Shown here one piece after another: positions 18,211 through 26,808 of a stretch of DNA of 48,631 nt; position 1 is the stretch's first letter, and each line of letters starts with the position of its first letter. The stretch is from an uncultured Methanobrevibacter sp. (GTDB lineage: Archaea > Methanobacteriota > Methanobacteria > Methanobacteriales > Methanobacteriaceae): contig NZ_CAMVEE010000013.1 in the NCBI RefSeq assembly GCF_947166415.1, positions 1 to 48,631 of the forward strand, in the 5' to 3' direction. The notes beneath the pieces are model-generated. The model did no database searches. It was not told the DNA's origin and saw only the letters and a program-made list of their open reading frames with translations. Both the position numbers and the translations under genes were made by a program.

Positions 18211-19353
18211 ATGGCCGAGTTTTCACTTGATATTGATGAAATAAAAAAGGATGTTGAAGACACTCTCAAAGAGGAAGAGGTAAAATTAGAAAATTCCAAT
18301 ATTAAAAATCAGGCTGAAGAAAACGCAACCGCAATTTTCGAAACTGATTTCAGCAATCCTAACGAAAGAGAAAAGATCATTAAGCCTATTGAAAGTTTTG
18401 GTATGGATGACATGTCAAAATCTTCAAGCAAAAATGAAATTCTAGCTACAAGATGTGTCGATTTAAGCAAAAAAGGCAAGGAAGCAGAAAACATTGGAGA
18501 CAAACTTGTCGAACTGGACAAGCAAATGAAAGATTTGGATCCAAGCAAAATCGACTTTGCAAAGAAAGGCGTTTTGGGAAATCTTTTAAATCCTATCCAC
18601 AAGTACTTTGCAAAATATGAAAAGGCGGAAACAGCCATTTCAGACATTATCGATTCACTTGACCACAGCAGCAAAGTCCTTCAGAATGATAACGTAACCC
18701 TTTTGAGCGAAGAGAACTACTTGAGGGAAATCACCAATAAGCTTCTTGCAGACATTGAACTCGGTAAAAAAATGGATGAATCAATCGAAGCGCAAATCAA
18801 TCGTGCTGAGATGGAAGGTGTTGAATCTGATAAAATTGCATTTGTTCGTGAAGAGGTTTTATTCCCACTCAGACAAAGGATAATGGATATGCAGCAGATG
18901 ATTGTTGTAAACCAGCAAGGAATCGTTTCACTTAACGTAATCAGAAGAAACAACAAGGAACTTATCCGTGGTGTTAACCGTGCCAAAAACGTAACCGTAT
19001 CTGCACTCAGAACAGGTGTCATGGTTGCAAGCGCACTGTATGACCAAAAAATTGTAATGGATAAGATCAATATCCTGAATTCCACAACAGAAAACATCAT
19101 AGAATCAACTTCCCATATGCTTAAGGAGCAAGGAAGCGAAATTCAAAAGCACAGCGCTGAAACAATGATTTCTCCGGAAGTTCTTAAGGCATCATTTTCA
19201 GAAGCCATTCAGGCTATCGAAGATGTAAGCACATATAAGCAGCAAGCACTTCCAAAAATGAAAGAGACAATACTTTTATTCAGTGACATGGCGGATGAAG
19301 GCCAAAAGGTCGTTGAAAAAATCGAAACCAAAAACAATGAATTGCTTGAATAA
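18211..19353 (+). CDS. TelA family protein (toxic anion resistance family)
   Basis: This 380-residue, almost wholly helical protein matches the TelA family: KYFAKYEKAETAISDIIDSL, a helix with LLSEENYLREI, FPLRQRIMDMQQMIVVNQQG and the motif ELIRGVNRAKNVTVSALRTG are all typical. TelA was named for tellurite resistance in bacteria, and members are linked to envelope stress; the biochemical activity is unknown. A GTG at 18202 is in frame, but GGTGAT (18201-18206) is a perfect ribosome binding site for the ATG at 18211, so that start is used. There is no membrane helix, so contact with the two flanking membrane proteins is likely (inference). Confidence 0.85.
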   Translation: MAEFSLDIDEIKKDVEDTLKEEEVKLENSNIKNQAEENATAIFETDFSNPNEREKIIKPIESFGMDDMSKSSSKNEILATRCVDLSKKGKEAENIGDKLVELDKQMKDLDPSKIDFAKKGVLGNLLNPIHKYFAKYEKAETAISDIIDSLDHSSKVLQNDNVTLLSEENYLREITNKLLADIELGKKMDESIEAQINRAEMEGVESDKIAFVREEVLFPLRQRIMDMQQMIVVNQQGIVSLNVIRRNNKELIRGVNRAKNVTVSALRTGVMVASALYDQKIVMDKINILNSTTENIIESTSHMLKEQGSEIQKHSAETMISPEVLKASFSEAIQAIEDVSTYKQQALPKMKETILLFSDMADEGQKVVEKIETKNNELLE

Positions 19354-19364
19354 CTATTGATAAT

Positions 19365-19790
19365 ATGGATACAATCGATAAAATCAAAAAATCCTGGTGG
19401 GTAATATTCCCATTCACTTTCATTTTTCCGGGAGTGGGATTTATCTACATTGGATTAAAGGCAGACAACAGAAACTGGATTTTAGAGGGAATTACTTATG
19501 AATTGCCTTGGTTTTTTTATTTTCTTGCCTCTGCAAAGTTCTCTTCTGAAGTCATGGCAGCCTATTATGTATGGATAATACTTCTGGTCATGTTTATAGC
19601 ATTGGTCAGGTCCATAATGGTAGCCATCAAGCTTTTAGAGGTCTATGAAAAAGAGGAACCTAAGCCAAAGGTGTATAGTGCAACATCAACATCCTCAAGT
19701 TCAGATTCTAAAGAAAATGATGGTTTAAAGTCATGCTGTGTCTGCATAATTTTCATTTTCATTGTATTTGCCATAATATCAATTCTCTAG
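19365..19790 (+). CDS. Small membrane protein, last gene of the TelA operon
   Basis: This 141-residue protein has about four membrane helices: near 11-32 (FPFTFIFPGVGFIYIGL), 46-58, 65-92 and 123-141. A Ser-rich loop precedes the last helix, which starts with SCCVC. The N-terminal FPGVGFIYIG resembles the Pro/Gly-rich hairpins of TM2-type small membrane proteins, but I cannot assign a family. It starts 11 nt after telA and ends at a hairpin terminator, so it closes the operon. A role in the same envelope function is inferred from position only. Confidence 0.65.
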   Translation: MDTIDKIKKSWWVIFPFTFIFPGVGFIYIGLKADNRNWILEGITYELPWFFYFLASAKFSSEVMAAYYVWIILLVMFIALVRSIMVAIKLLEVYEKEEPKPKVYSATSTSSSSDSKENDGLKSCCVCIIFIFIVFAIISIL

Positions 19791-19823
19791 ATGATTTCAT
19801 CTTTCATTTTTTTCTATTTTTTT
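19789..19823 (+). terminator. Terminator of the TelA operon
   Basis: A 6-bp stem (AGATGA at 19789-19794, TCATCT at 19797-19802) with a very short loop is followed by T-rich sequence. The stop codon TAG overlaps the left arm. The rest of the spacer to 20045 is AT-rich, with no gene seen. Confidence 0.5.
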
Positions 19824-20045
19824 CAAGTTTTTTTCTATAATAATTATTAAAAATAGCTATTATTAAGTTACATGTTGGGTCAAAAACCATCTATTTAATC
19901 ATTCGAATAATTGATATTCATTGACTTATAGAAAATATTCTCACATTGGATTTCTAAAATAAGATGAAGTAGTTCAATTGAATAATTTTTTTAAAAAAAA
20001 TATTTAACATATAAAAATCAAGATATAACTATTAGGAGATTATTT

Positions 20046-20489
20046 ATGAAATTGGTAGTTCAGAGGGTAACAAGAGCCGGCGTAGAAGTAGATGATGAAA
20101 TAGTCGGCAAGATTGATGAAGGATTGATGGTCTTGGTCGGATTTGGAGTCAATGACACAACAAAAGAAGCAGACTATCTTGCAAAAAAATTATTGAAACT
20201 AAGAATATTCAAGGATGAGAACGGAAGAATGAACAGATCCGTTCAGGATATCAATGGAAAACTATTGCTGGTTCCCCAATTCACTTTATATGCATCAACA
20301 AAAAAGAACAGGCCTTCATTCCATAAGGCAATGAATCCTGAAAGTGCAACAGAGCTATTTGAATATTTCAAAGAAAAGTGCTCTGAAGGCACTGAAGTTG
20401 AAAGCGGTGTGTTTGGAGCATATATGAAAGTGGATTTGTTGAACAACGGTCCTGTAACAATCCTTCTTGAAAAGGAATTTGAGGATTAG
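20046..20489 (+). CDS. dtd: D-aminoacyl-tRNA deacylase, bacterial DTD1 type
   Basis: This 147-residue cytosolic enzyme removes D-amino acids (and glycine from tRNA-Ala) wrongly attached to tRNA. The length and the start MKLVVQRVTRAGVEV are typical of DTD1. The chirality-checking Gly-cisPro motif is present as NNGPVT (G135-P136). The other signature, usually SQFTL, reads PQFTL (P77-L81) here. Most archaea use the unrelated DTD2, so a DTD1 in an archaeon suggests transfer from bacteria (inference). AGGAG lies before the ATG. The stop is nested with that of the converging gene in a shared TTAG. Confidence 0.93.
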   Translation: MKLVVQRVTRAGVEVDDEIVGKIDEGLMVLVGFGVNDTTKEADYLAKKLLKLRIFKDENGRMNRSVQDINGKLLLVPQFTLYASTKKNRPSFHKAMNPESATELFEYFKEKCSEGTEVESGVFGAYMKVDLLNNGPVTILLEKEFED

Positions 20490-21136
20490 TATAATTTTTC
20501 ACCGGTGTAAAGGTTTTCTTCAGTATATATTCTGATGAGTGTATCCACAGTATCCTCATACATAAGCCTGTAACCTATTGCACCGCCGTCTTTTGATTCA
20601 ACATTGTTCAGTGATAAATCGCTATTTTCACCGCAATTGTTTATGATATACCACATTCCGTGAGGGGTATATATGAAAAGAACACCTTCCCCTTTTTCAG
20701 CCCCTATCTTGAAGCTGTCTTCAGGGTCATATATTTTTGTTGAATGAAGGGCTAATCTGGACAGGTTCTGTTTTGGTCTGGTTCCGCCATTTTTGAATAA
20801 TGTGTTAAGCCAATTGTATGCATTGTCCTTAAGATTTGATTTGGATATTGGATTTTCAAAAGCCTTTTTGATTTTGTCCTGCCTTTTTTGGAGGGTGTTT
20901 TCAATACCTAAAATTTCTTCAACTTTTGCAACATCCTTTTCCAGGCATCTATAACCTTCAGGCCTTCCGGTAACTTTAATTATACCATCAGCAAAATCTT
21001 TTCTTCTAAAATCAACCATATAGCTTTTCACTTTTTCAAATTCCTCATCGGGAATTCTTTTGTTTAATCCGTAAAGGTAGCCATATTCACTAGCATCATA
21101 ACATTTTGTTTCCATTTTCAAATCCTTATCCTGCAT
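20486..21136 (-). CDS. Conserved-looking protein of unknown function
   Basis: I do not recognise this 216-residue soluble protein. It is mixed alpha/beta by eye: a charged N-terminal half with a helical stretch near 85-110, and a C-terminal half with strand-like segments such as GVLFIYTPHGMWYIINN and AIGYRLMYEDTVDTLIRIY. There is no signal peptide, membrane helix or metal motif. An internal ATG at 21115 (METKCYDASEY) is an alternative start; neither has a strong ribosome binding site. It converges on dtd with a 4-nt overlap and is divergent from the PPOX gene, so it is probably transcribed alone. It could be a lineage-specific protein. Confidence 0.6.
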   Translation of the reverse strand: MQDKDLKMETKCYDASEYGYLYGLNKRIPDEEFEKVKSYMVDFRRKDFADGIIKVTGRPEGYRCLEKDVAKVEEILGIENTLQKRQDKIKKAFENPISKSNLKDNAYNWLNTLFKNGGTRPKQNLSRLALHSTKIYDPEDSFKIGAEKGEGVLFIYTPHGMWYIINNCGENSDLSLNNVESKDGGAIGYRLMYEDTVDTLIRIYTEENLYTGEKLY

Positions 21137-21249
21137 AAAATCAATCCTTGAAACCTTTTATATTATATTAATCAACACAAATTATATAAATTTTTTAATA
21201 TTGCTTTACAGATAGATTATCATATCAAATTAATTATAACGGGATTGTC

Positions 21250-21720
21250 ATGTTTCGAAAAATGAGAAGGCACAAACAGGAACTGTCCAAGGAGGAATGC
21301 GTCGAAATTTTAAATGCCCAGTCACGTGGTGTTCTGGCGGTTTTGGGTGATGATGAGTATCCTTACACAGTTCCAATGGATTATGTATACGTTGACGGTA
21401 AATTATATTTCCACGCAGCCATGGAGGGCCACAAGATTGATTCAATAAGAAAACATGAAAAAGTTTCATTCTGCGTTTTAAATGATGGGGTAAAGGAAGC
21501 TGACAGCTGGTGGTACACCTTCAAAAGCGTCATAGCATTTGGCAAAATCAGGATTTTAAATGATGATGATGAAAAGAAAGAGAAATTGACTTATCTTGGA
21601 AACAAATATTTTCCGACACCTGAAGAAACTGAAGATGAAATCAGAAGACTTCTAGACAGGACTGCAGTCTTTGAACTGAATGTCGAACATATGACCGGAA
21701 AAATTGTCAGGGAAAAATAG
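21250..21720 (+). CDS. Pyridoxamine 5'-phosphate oxidase-like (NimA-type) flavoprotein
   Basis: This 156-residue protein has the split-barrel flavin-binding fold. The signatures are RGVLAVLGDDEYPYTVPMDY, a strand with KLYFHAAMEGHKID (FMN phosphate and ring contacts) and KVSFCVLND. The C-terminal VEHMTGKI is typical of the family that includes the nitroimidazole-resistance protein NimA. These bind FMN, heme or F420; F420 is possible in a methanogen (inference). The catalytic role is unknown. The start follows GGGATTG. It is followed 3 nt later by the converging GNAT gene. Confidence 0.85.
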   Translation: MFRKMRRHKQELSKEECVEILNAQSRGVLAVLGDDEYPYTVPMDYVYVDGKLYFHAAMEGHKIDSIRKHEKVSFCVLNDGVKEADSWWYTFKSVIAFGKIRILNDDDEKKEKLTYLGNKYFPTPEETEDEIRRLLDRTAVFELNVEHMTGKIVREK

Positions 21721-21723
21721 CCC

Positions 21724-22200
21724 TCAGTCATTGGCTAGCTTTTCCAATTCTTCACCAGTTAAATGAAAGACATTCCAATCCTTCTGTTTAGCGCCTAAGG
21801 ACAAATAAAAGTCAATGCTTGGCTTGTTCCATGAAAGACAAGTCCATTCAAACCTGCCGTAACCCCTATCAACGACTATTTTTGCAAGCTGTTTAAGGAG
21901 GGCTTTTCCGTATCCCCTTCCACGATATTCGGGATCGACAAAGAGGTCCTCCAGATGAAGGTTGACATTTGAGATATATGTTGAAAAGCTTAAGAAAAAC
22001 AGTGCAAACCCAATTTCCTTTTCGTCTTCAAGGGCAAAAATAACTTCAGCCTGCTTTTTTTCGAAAATCCATTTTTTCAGGGATTCCTCTGTCGCTATTA
22101 CTTCATCCAATCTTTTTTCATAATCGGCAAGTTTTTTGATAAATTCCAAAATCAAGCCAACATCATCTTCTGTTGCGTTTCTAAAAGTCAATTCGGCCAT
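21724..22200 (-). CDS. GNAT acetyltransferase, SSAT/thialysine acetyltransferase-like
   Basis: This 158-residue protein resembles the diamine/thialysine acetyltransferase branch of GNAT. HLEDLFVDPEYRGRGYGKALL is cut by the acetyl-CoA motif RGRGYG, and FEWTCLSWNKPSIDFYLSLGA is the conserved C-terminal motif with the Tyr proposed to act as acid in the SSAT group. It would acetylate a polyamine or small amine. GAGGT upstream of the ATG is the ribosome binding site. It lies downstream of, and in line with, the acyltransferase gene, but a terminator separates them. Confidence 0.88.
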   Translation of the reverse strand: MAELTFRNATEDDVGLILEFIKKLADYEKRLDEVIATEESLKKWIFEKKQAEVIFALEDEKEIGFALFFLSFSTYISNVNLHLEDLFVDPEYRGRGYGKALLKQLAKIVVDRGYGRFEWTCLSWNKPSIDFYLSLGAKQKDWNVFHLTGEELEKLAND

Positions 22201-22214
22201 TTTGATAACCTCAT

Positions 22215-22256
22215 AAAAAAAATAAAAAATAAGTTTTAAAATTAATTAAAACTTAT
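22215..22256 (-). terminator. Terminator of the acyltransferase gene
   Basis: Read on the minus strand, the stem ATAAGTTTTAA / TTAAAACTTAT (11 bp, plus-strand 22229-22256) with a 6-nt loop is followed by a T-rich run. The TAA stop at 22253-22255 is inside the first arm. Confidence 0.6.
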
Positions 22257-23311
22257 GCGTATCCGGATAGCTTATTGATGTATGGTATTTTACTTAAAAT
22301 AACAATAATTATCCATGATACGATGAATACGATTATTGACAAGCAAATAATTGCAAGGAATACTTCAGTTCCGGTCAAATGCATATGCTTGATGGTATTA
22401 TGGAAGAACACAGTAGGTATTGTGTTGATTAAATAGATTCCATAACTTGCCCTACTTATGGAAAGTACGCTTTTTGATATGACGGTTGTCTGCAGTAGAT
22501 TTTTGACCGGCAGGTATAATCCTTGAGTGCATTCATAGATGTATTTGCCCAATACGAATACTGCGGAAGTTTGCAAGAGTTCTGTAATACCTAAATCAAG
22601 ATAGGAACTGAGCATTGCTGATTTAGCAGCTTCGAAGTTTTCGAGCAGTGGAAGAACATGAATCTGTCCGCCAAACTTGACAAGGGTGGTCACGATGAAC
22701 AGTATCAAAGCTATTGAAACCATCTTGTTAGTGCTAATACCGAAATCTTTTTTAGACAAGTAGTATCCTAAAACAAGGTATCCCAATGGGGACAGGAACA
22801 TGTTCAAGTCAAGAAACATTTCGATTTTGAAGTGGTATGTTGTCTGATAGAATATTGCAGCAGCAAAAATCATGATGATGAAATATTCAATTTCTTCCAT
22901 TGTGGAATTTTGAATGAACTTGTTTATGATTGGTATTGAGAAGTATACACCTAAAATCATCCAGAAATACCATTTGAATGCAAAGATGTTGCTTACTTGG
23001 CTTACGCCCATATTTGTCAAGTGTGCAAATACATATGTTAATATAAAGAAGAATATGAAAGGATATATAAGCCTGCTTGTTCTTCGTTTTAAAAAGGATT
23101 TAATTTCAATATCTCTATTCAATAAAAGCGCTCCACTTATCATTATAAAGAGAGGAACGCCAAATCGTGTTATTTGAGAGAATGCATAAATGTCTATATG
23201 CTTTATTTGAGGTCCGCCTTTCCATACCTGAAAGACATGTAATGCCACAATTGCAAATATGGCTAAAAACTTTAAAAAATCAATATATTCTAATCTCTTT
23301 TTTTCATACAT
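22253..23311 (-). CDS. Acyltransferase 3 family membrane protein (surface O-acyltransferase)
   Basis: This 352-residue protein with about ten membrane helices has the same family signatures as the gene at 11618. The N-terminal IDFLKFLAIFAIVALHVFQ contains the catalytic His (H20), and RRTSRLIYPFIFF is the conserved Arg loop. The middle has FKWYFWMILGVYFSIPIIN, typical of the family. It would acetylate or otherwise acylate a surface glycan, and it sits at the edge of the glycosyltransferase island, which fits. It is divergent from the 653-residue glycosyltransferase. No clear ribosome binding site precedes the ATG. Confidence 0.88.
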   Translation of the reverse strand: MYEKKRLEYIDFLKFLAIFAIVALHVFQVWKGGPQIKHIDIYAFSQITRFGVPLFIMISGALLLNRDIEIKSFLKRRTSRLIYPFIFFFILTYVFAHLTNMGVSQVSNIFAFKWYFWMILGVYFSIPIINKFIQNSTMEEIEYFIIMIFAAAIFYQTTYHFKIEMFLDLNMFLSPLGYLVLGYYLSKKDFGISTNKMVSIALILFIVTTLVKFGGQIHVLPLLENFEAAKSAMLSSYLDLGITELLQTSAVFVLGKYIYECTQGLYLPVKNLLQTTVISKSVLSISRASYGIYLINTIPTVFFHNTIKHMHLTGTEVFLAIICLSIIVFIVSWIIIVILSKIPYINKLSGYA

Positions 23312-23558
23312 ATATTAAGGTTATACTTGAAAATATTTAAATTATTAGTATTTTAAAGTAAAATAAATTACTTTTTTAAAATTTAAAGGAGAATTCTAAA
23401 CTTTTCTTTAATCGAAAATTCGAAATTTGATAATAATCAATATTTCAATCTAATATAACTTGAAATCAAATATTATTATAATTAAAGCAGTTTATGATTA
23501 GATTTAAATAAGATTAAAAATTATAATTATTATTATAATACTATTTAGAGGTTATCTT

Positions 23559-25520
23559 ATGGAAAATCCAAAAATTTCTGTTATTATGCCCATTTATAAT
23601 ACAGAATATTATCTTGAAGAGACTTTAATATCCCTTGCAAGCCAGACAATACTCGATGACCTTGAAGTCATCATGGTTGATGACGGAGCTACCGATGAGT
23701 CAAGATACATTATTGAGAAATATGCATTGGATTATGACAATTTTCATGCATATCATAAGGAAAATGAAGGTCAGGGTATTACAAGAAACTACGGTTTGAG
23801 TTTAGCAAAGGGAGAATATACTATTTTTTTAGATTCAGATGATTATCTGCCCAGGGATGCATATGAAACCCTATATGAATTGGCACTGAAGACCGGAAGC
23901 GACATAGTTGTGGGTAATGTCTTGAGGTTTGCTCTTTATAACGTATGGGAAGACAACCTTTTCAAGAACAGTTTTTTTGGAATGGATGAAGTCATCGAAA
24001 AGACCACATTGAACGAAATGCCTTCACTTCTATGGGATACCGTAACATGGAACAAGCTTTATAAAACAGAATTCCTAAGAAAAAACAATATCAAGTTTCC
24101 GGATAAAAAGATTTCCTTCCAGGATATTCCATTTAGCCTTAAAGCATATATTTTGGCCGAGTCTATTTCAATCACTCCAGTTATCACAAATTACTGGAGG
24201 CTCAGAAGCGACAATACTTCAGTAACCCAACAGGACAAGAGTATTAAGAATTTCAGAAACCGGCTTGAGATTACTCGAATGTCTCTTGATATACTTGACG
24301 AATTTGATGTCAGCGATGAGATAAGAAACAGGATATATGACAAGTGGATCAATCACGATTTGAAATTCAATCTCAAAAGGATAGATAATTATGACCCTGA
24401 ATATCAGGAGGAATTCATTTCACAGGTTTATGACATCGTCAAGCTAATCCCTGATGAAATAATTGAAAGCCAGAACTCTTATAAAAAAGTGCTGTTTAAA
24501 CTGATTAAAAACAGGGATTTTGACAAATTATTGATGTTTGCTCCGCTGGAAGATGAATTATGTAAAAATCCTCACATTCCACCAGTCGTCAATCAATATG
24601 GAAACGATTTCAATTTTAGCAGGGATATTAAGGATGAAGAACTATCCGTAGAATTGGTGGATGTCATGTTTAATGAAGATAGCTTGCTTTTGAAATTTGA
24701 GGAATCTCTCAATTATCTTACAGAAGATATTTCATATGATGTTGTAGCCAAATTGGTTGGTGAAGACAGGGAGTATCCAGTTGATGTCGATTTGGAAAAC
24801 AAACAGATAACAATTCCATTTGGAATGTTCGATGATAAAAATCACTTGAAAGTTAAGGTTATCTGCATCTTTGACGGGTTTGAAAAGGATGCTTTCATAA
24901 AAAACAGGCACAGGCAGTCCCATACATTCGATGAATTCGACATGGATCTTGATATGGGCGTAGATTCTTATTTGTACCTTGATTATAGGCGAAAGCAGGA
25001 CAATGAAATCATAATCTCAGATGTGTCATTTGATTCAGGAGAGTTTATCGTTGATGGAAAATCCAATTTCAGGGTTGATGAAATCATTATGGAAAATGTC
25101 ATAGATTTTGATAAAAAGACATATCCATTAGAATATGATATCGGAGGCAGGTCATTCTCTTTTAGAATTCCACACAACGATATTTTAAATAATTCCATTA
25201 AGAAATGGGAATTGAACTGTCCTGATTGTTTGAATTCAATAAAGGTTTCAAAGGAGTTTCAGTTTTTCACAAGATACTATAAGATCCGATTCATCAATTC
25301 AAGAAACAAGATACTGATAGAAAATGACATTATCGATCCTGTAGAGAAAATGTATGAAACATTTGTGCAAAAGGAAGAAATCAACTCATTGAAAAATAAG
25401 ATTAGTTCACTTGAATATAAAAACCAAAAGCTTGAAAGTAAAAATAAAAGGCTGGAAGACACTATCGAAGAATTCAAATCCAGAAAAGTAGTTAAATTTG
25501 CCGATAAAATAAGAAGATAA
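23559..25520 (+). CDS. GT2 family glycosyltransferase with C-terminal beta-rich region and coiled coil
   Basis: This is a 653-residue protein. Residues 1-230 form a GT-A domain: SVIMPIYNTEYYLEETL, DDGATDES (41-48, nucleotide-sugar binding) and D92-S-D94 (metal-binding DxD). Residues about 370-600 are a strand-rich region with repeats of short hydrophobic and acidic stretches, possibly a carbohydrate-binding or S-layer-like domain (inference). A coiled coil (about 605-640) and a basic tail ending RKVVKFADKIRR close it. It would add sugars to a surface polymer or glycolipid at the cytoplasmic face. AGAGGT precedes the ATG, and ung begins 1 nt after the stop, so the two are probably co-transcribed. 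Confidence 0.85.
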   Translation: MENPKISVIMPIYNTEYYLEETLISLASQTILDDLEVIMVDDGATDESRYIIEKYALDYDNFHAYHKENEGQGITRNYGLSLAKGEYTIFLDSDDYLPRDAYETLYELALKTGSDIVVGNVLRFALYNVWEDNLFKNSFFGMDEVIEKTTLNEMPSLLWDTVTWNKLYKTEFLRKNNIKFPDKKISFQDIPFSLKAYILAESISITPVITNYWRLRSDNTSVTQQDKSIKNFRNRLEITRMSLDILDEFDVSDEIRNRIYDKWINHDLKFNLKRIDNYDPEYQEEFISQVYDIVKLIPDEIIESQNSYKKVLFKLIKNRDFDKLLMFAPLEDELCKNPHIPPVVNQYGNDFNFSRDIKDEELSVELVDVMFNEDSLLLKFEESLNYLTEDISYDVVAKLVGEDREYPVDVDLENKQITIPFGMFDDKNHLKVKVICIFDGFEKDAFIKNRHRQSHTFDEFDMDLDMGVDSYLYLDYRRKQDNEIIISDVSFDSGEFIVDGKSNFRVDEIIMENVIDFDKKTYPLEYDIGGRSFSFRIPHNDILNNSIKKWELNCPDCLNSIKVSKEFQFFTRYYKIRFINSRNKILIENDIIDPVEKMYETFVQKEEINSLKNKISSLEYKNQKLESKNKRLEDTIEEFKSRKVVKFADKIRR

Positions 25521-25521
25521 C

Positions 25522-26184
25522 ATGATTGGTAATGACTGGGACAGTGTCCTTAAAGAAGAATTTGAAAAGGAGTACTTTATTGAAATCAAGGAGTTTGTTG
25601 ATGAGGAATACTCTTCAAAGACCATCTATCCTCCATATGATGAAATCTTCAATGCATTTAAGTTAACACCACTATCCAACGTTAAAGCAGTTATTTTAGG
25701 CCAGGACCCCTATCATGAAGAGGGCCAGGCTCACGGGCTTGCATTTTCAACACCGGAAGGGCATCCTATACCAAGGTCACTAAAGAATATCTTCAATGAA
25801 ATAAATGACGAATATGGATATCCTATTCCTTCATCAGGATGTCTTGAAAGCTGGGCAAATGAAGGCGTTTTTTTATTGAATACAGTACTGACAGTAGAGG
25901 AAGGAAATGCAAATTCACACAGCAAATGCGGATGGCAGACATTCACGGATAATGTGATTAAAATCCTAAACGACCAAAAGAAGCCTATAGTATTCATGCT
26001 GTGGGGAAAACAGGCAGAAAAGAAAAAAGAATTGATAACCAATCCCATTCATTTGGTTTTGATAACCTCGCATCCAAGTCCGTTTTCTGCAAGACGCGGA
26101 TTTTTTGGATCAAATCATTTTAAACTAGCTAATGAATTTTTAAATGAGAATGGTTTGGGTGAAATAAACTGGAAGTTGGAGTAA
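25522..26184 (+). CDS. ung: Uracil-DNA glycosylase, family 1
   Basis: This 220-residue DNA-repair enzyme removes uracil from DNA. The family-1 signatures are complete: GQDPYH (D62 activates water, Y64 blocks thymine), F75 stacking on uracil, LLNTVLT with N120, and HPSPFSARRGFFG with catalytic H184 and the DNA-intercalating loop (Leu replaced by Phe in HPSP[L]S). Family-1 Ung is common in bacteria, eukaryotes and viruses, whereas archaea usually carry families 4 to 6, so transfer is possible (inference). It sits 1 nt after a glycosyltransferase gene, an unrelated partner. Confidence 0.95.
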   Translation: MIGNDWDSVLKEEFEKEYFIEIKEFVDEEYSSKTIYPPYDEIFNAFKLTPLSNVKAVILGQDPYHEEGQAHGLAFSTPEGHPIPRSLKNIFNEINDEYGYPIPSSGCLESWANEGVFLLNTVLTVEEGNANSHSKCGWQTFTDNVIKILNDQKKPIVFMLWGKQAEKKKELITNPIHLVLITSHPSPFSARRGFFGSNHFKLANEFLNENGLGEINWKLE

Positions 26185-26787
26185 TCAGCTGATAACTCCA
26201 AATCCGAATCCGTTTGTTCCGACTGAGAAGAACGTATGGCTTCCGTCATCACTTCTAGGATAGTCATATCTTTGTGACTCGATGGCATCCACAATCTTGT
26301 AATTTTGAAGCTCATCATTCAATATTGAATAGAATTCAGTATGGTTATATGCAGAAGGTGATGAACTGTTCACCACGGCTTCAATTGTCGGAGTGATGTT
26401 AGTGCCTCTCCATGTTATATAGTAAAACTCTTCTCCTGATGAAAACCATAATTTGGAATTGTTTTTCTCATCGTGGCGGTCATATGTCATGAAATGTATT
26501 GCATCATGGCCTGCAACGACAACTTTTTTTGCATAGCTGTTATGTTCCAGGAAATATCCATATAGGCTCATTATGTTTGGATTGACGTATCTGATTGTAA
26601 ATTCATCAATGTCCTCATCGTATTCGTACATATGAAAGTCGCTTGAATAAGGATTTTCATATTGGGGAGGTATTTTAAACTCTTCATAGCCGACAGTTGC
26701 AGTTGTCCAATTTGAAGTGTCCATAGCACTTGCAGCATTGATTAATATAAAAAATGTTATGGTAATAATGATGATTTTTTTGAACAT
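26185..26787 (-). CDS. Small secreted protein of unknown function
   Basis: This 200-residue protein has a clear signal peptide (MFKKIIIITITFFILINAASA, cut near residue 21) and an exported domain rich in Tyr, Ser, Asn and His. I see no known motif. The mature part is strand-rich by eye (YYITWRGTNITPTIEAVV) and ends FSVGTNGFGFGVIS. No membrane anchor or wall-binding repeat is present, so it is either free or held by partners. It lies 21 nt after the YkgJ-like gene and may share its transcript. Its stop abuts that of ung. Confidence 0.65.
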   Translation of the reverse strand: MFKKIIIITITFFILINAASAMDTSNWTTATVGYEEFKIPPQYENPYSSDFHMYEYDEDIDEFTIRYVNPNIMSLYGYFLEHNSYAKKVVVAGHDAIHFMTYDRHDEKNNSKLWFSSGEEFYYITWRGTNITPTIEAVVNSSSPSAYNHTEFYSILNDELQNYKIVDAIESQRYDYPRSDDGSHTFFSVGTNGFGFGVIS

Positions 26788-26808
26788 GATAGTAGTTTGT
26801 GATTAAGC

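Noticed and set aside
22914..23177. Plus-strand open frame opposite the acyltransferase
   Set aside because: It is a shadow of a membrane-protein gene with no independent signal.
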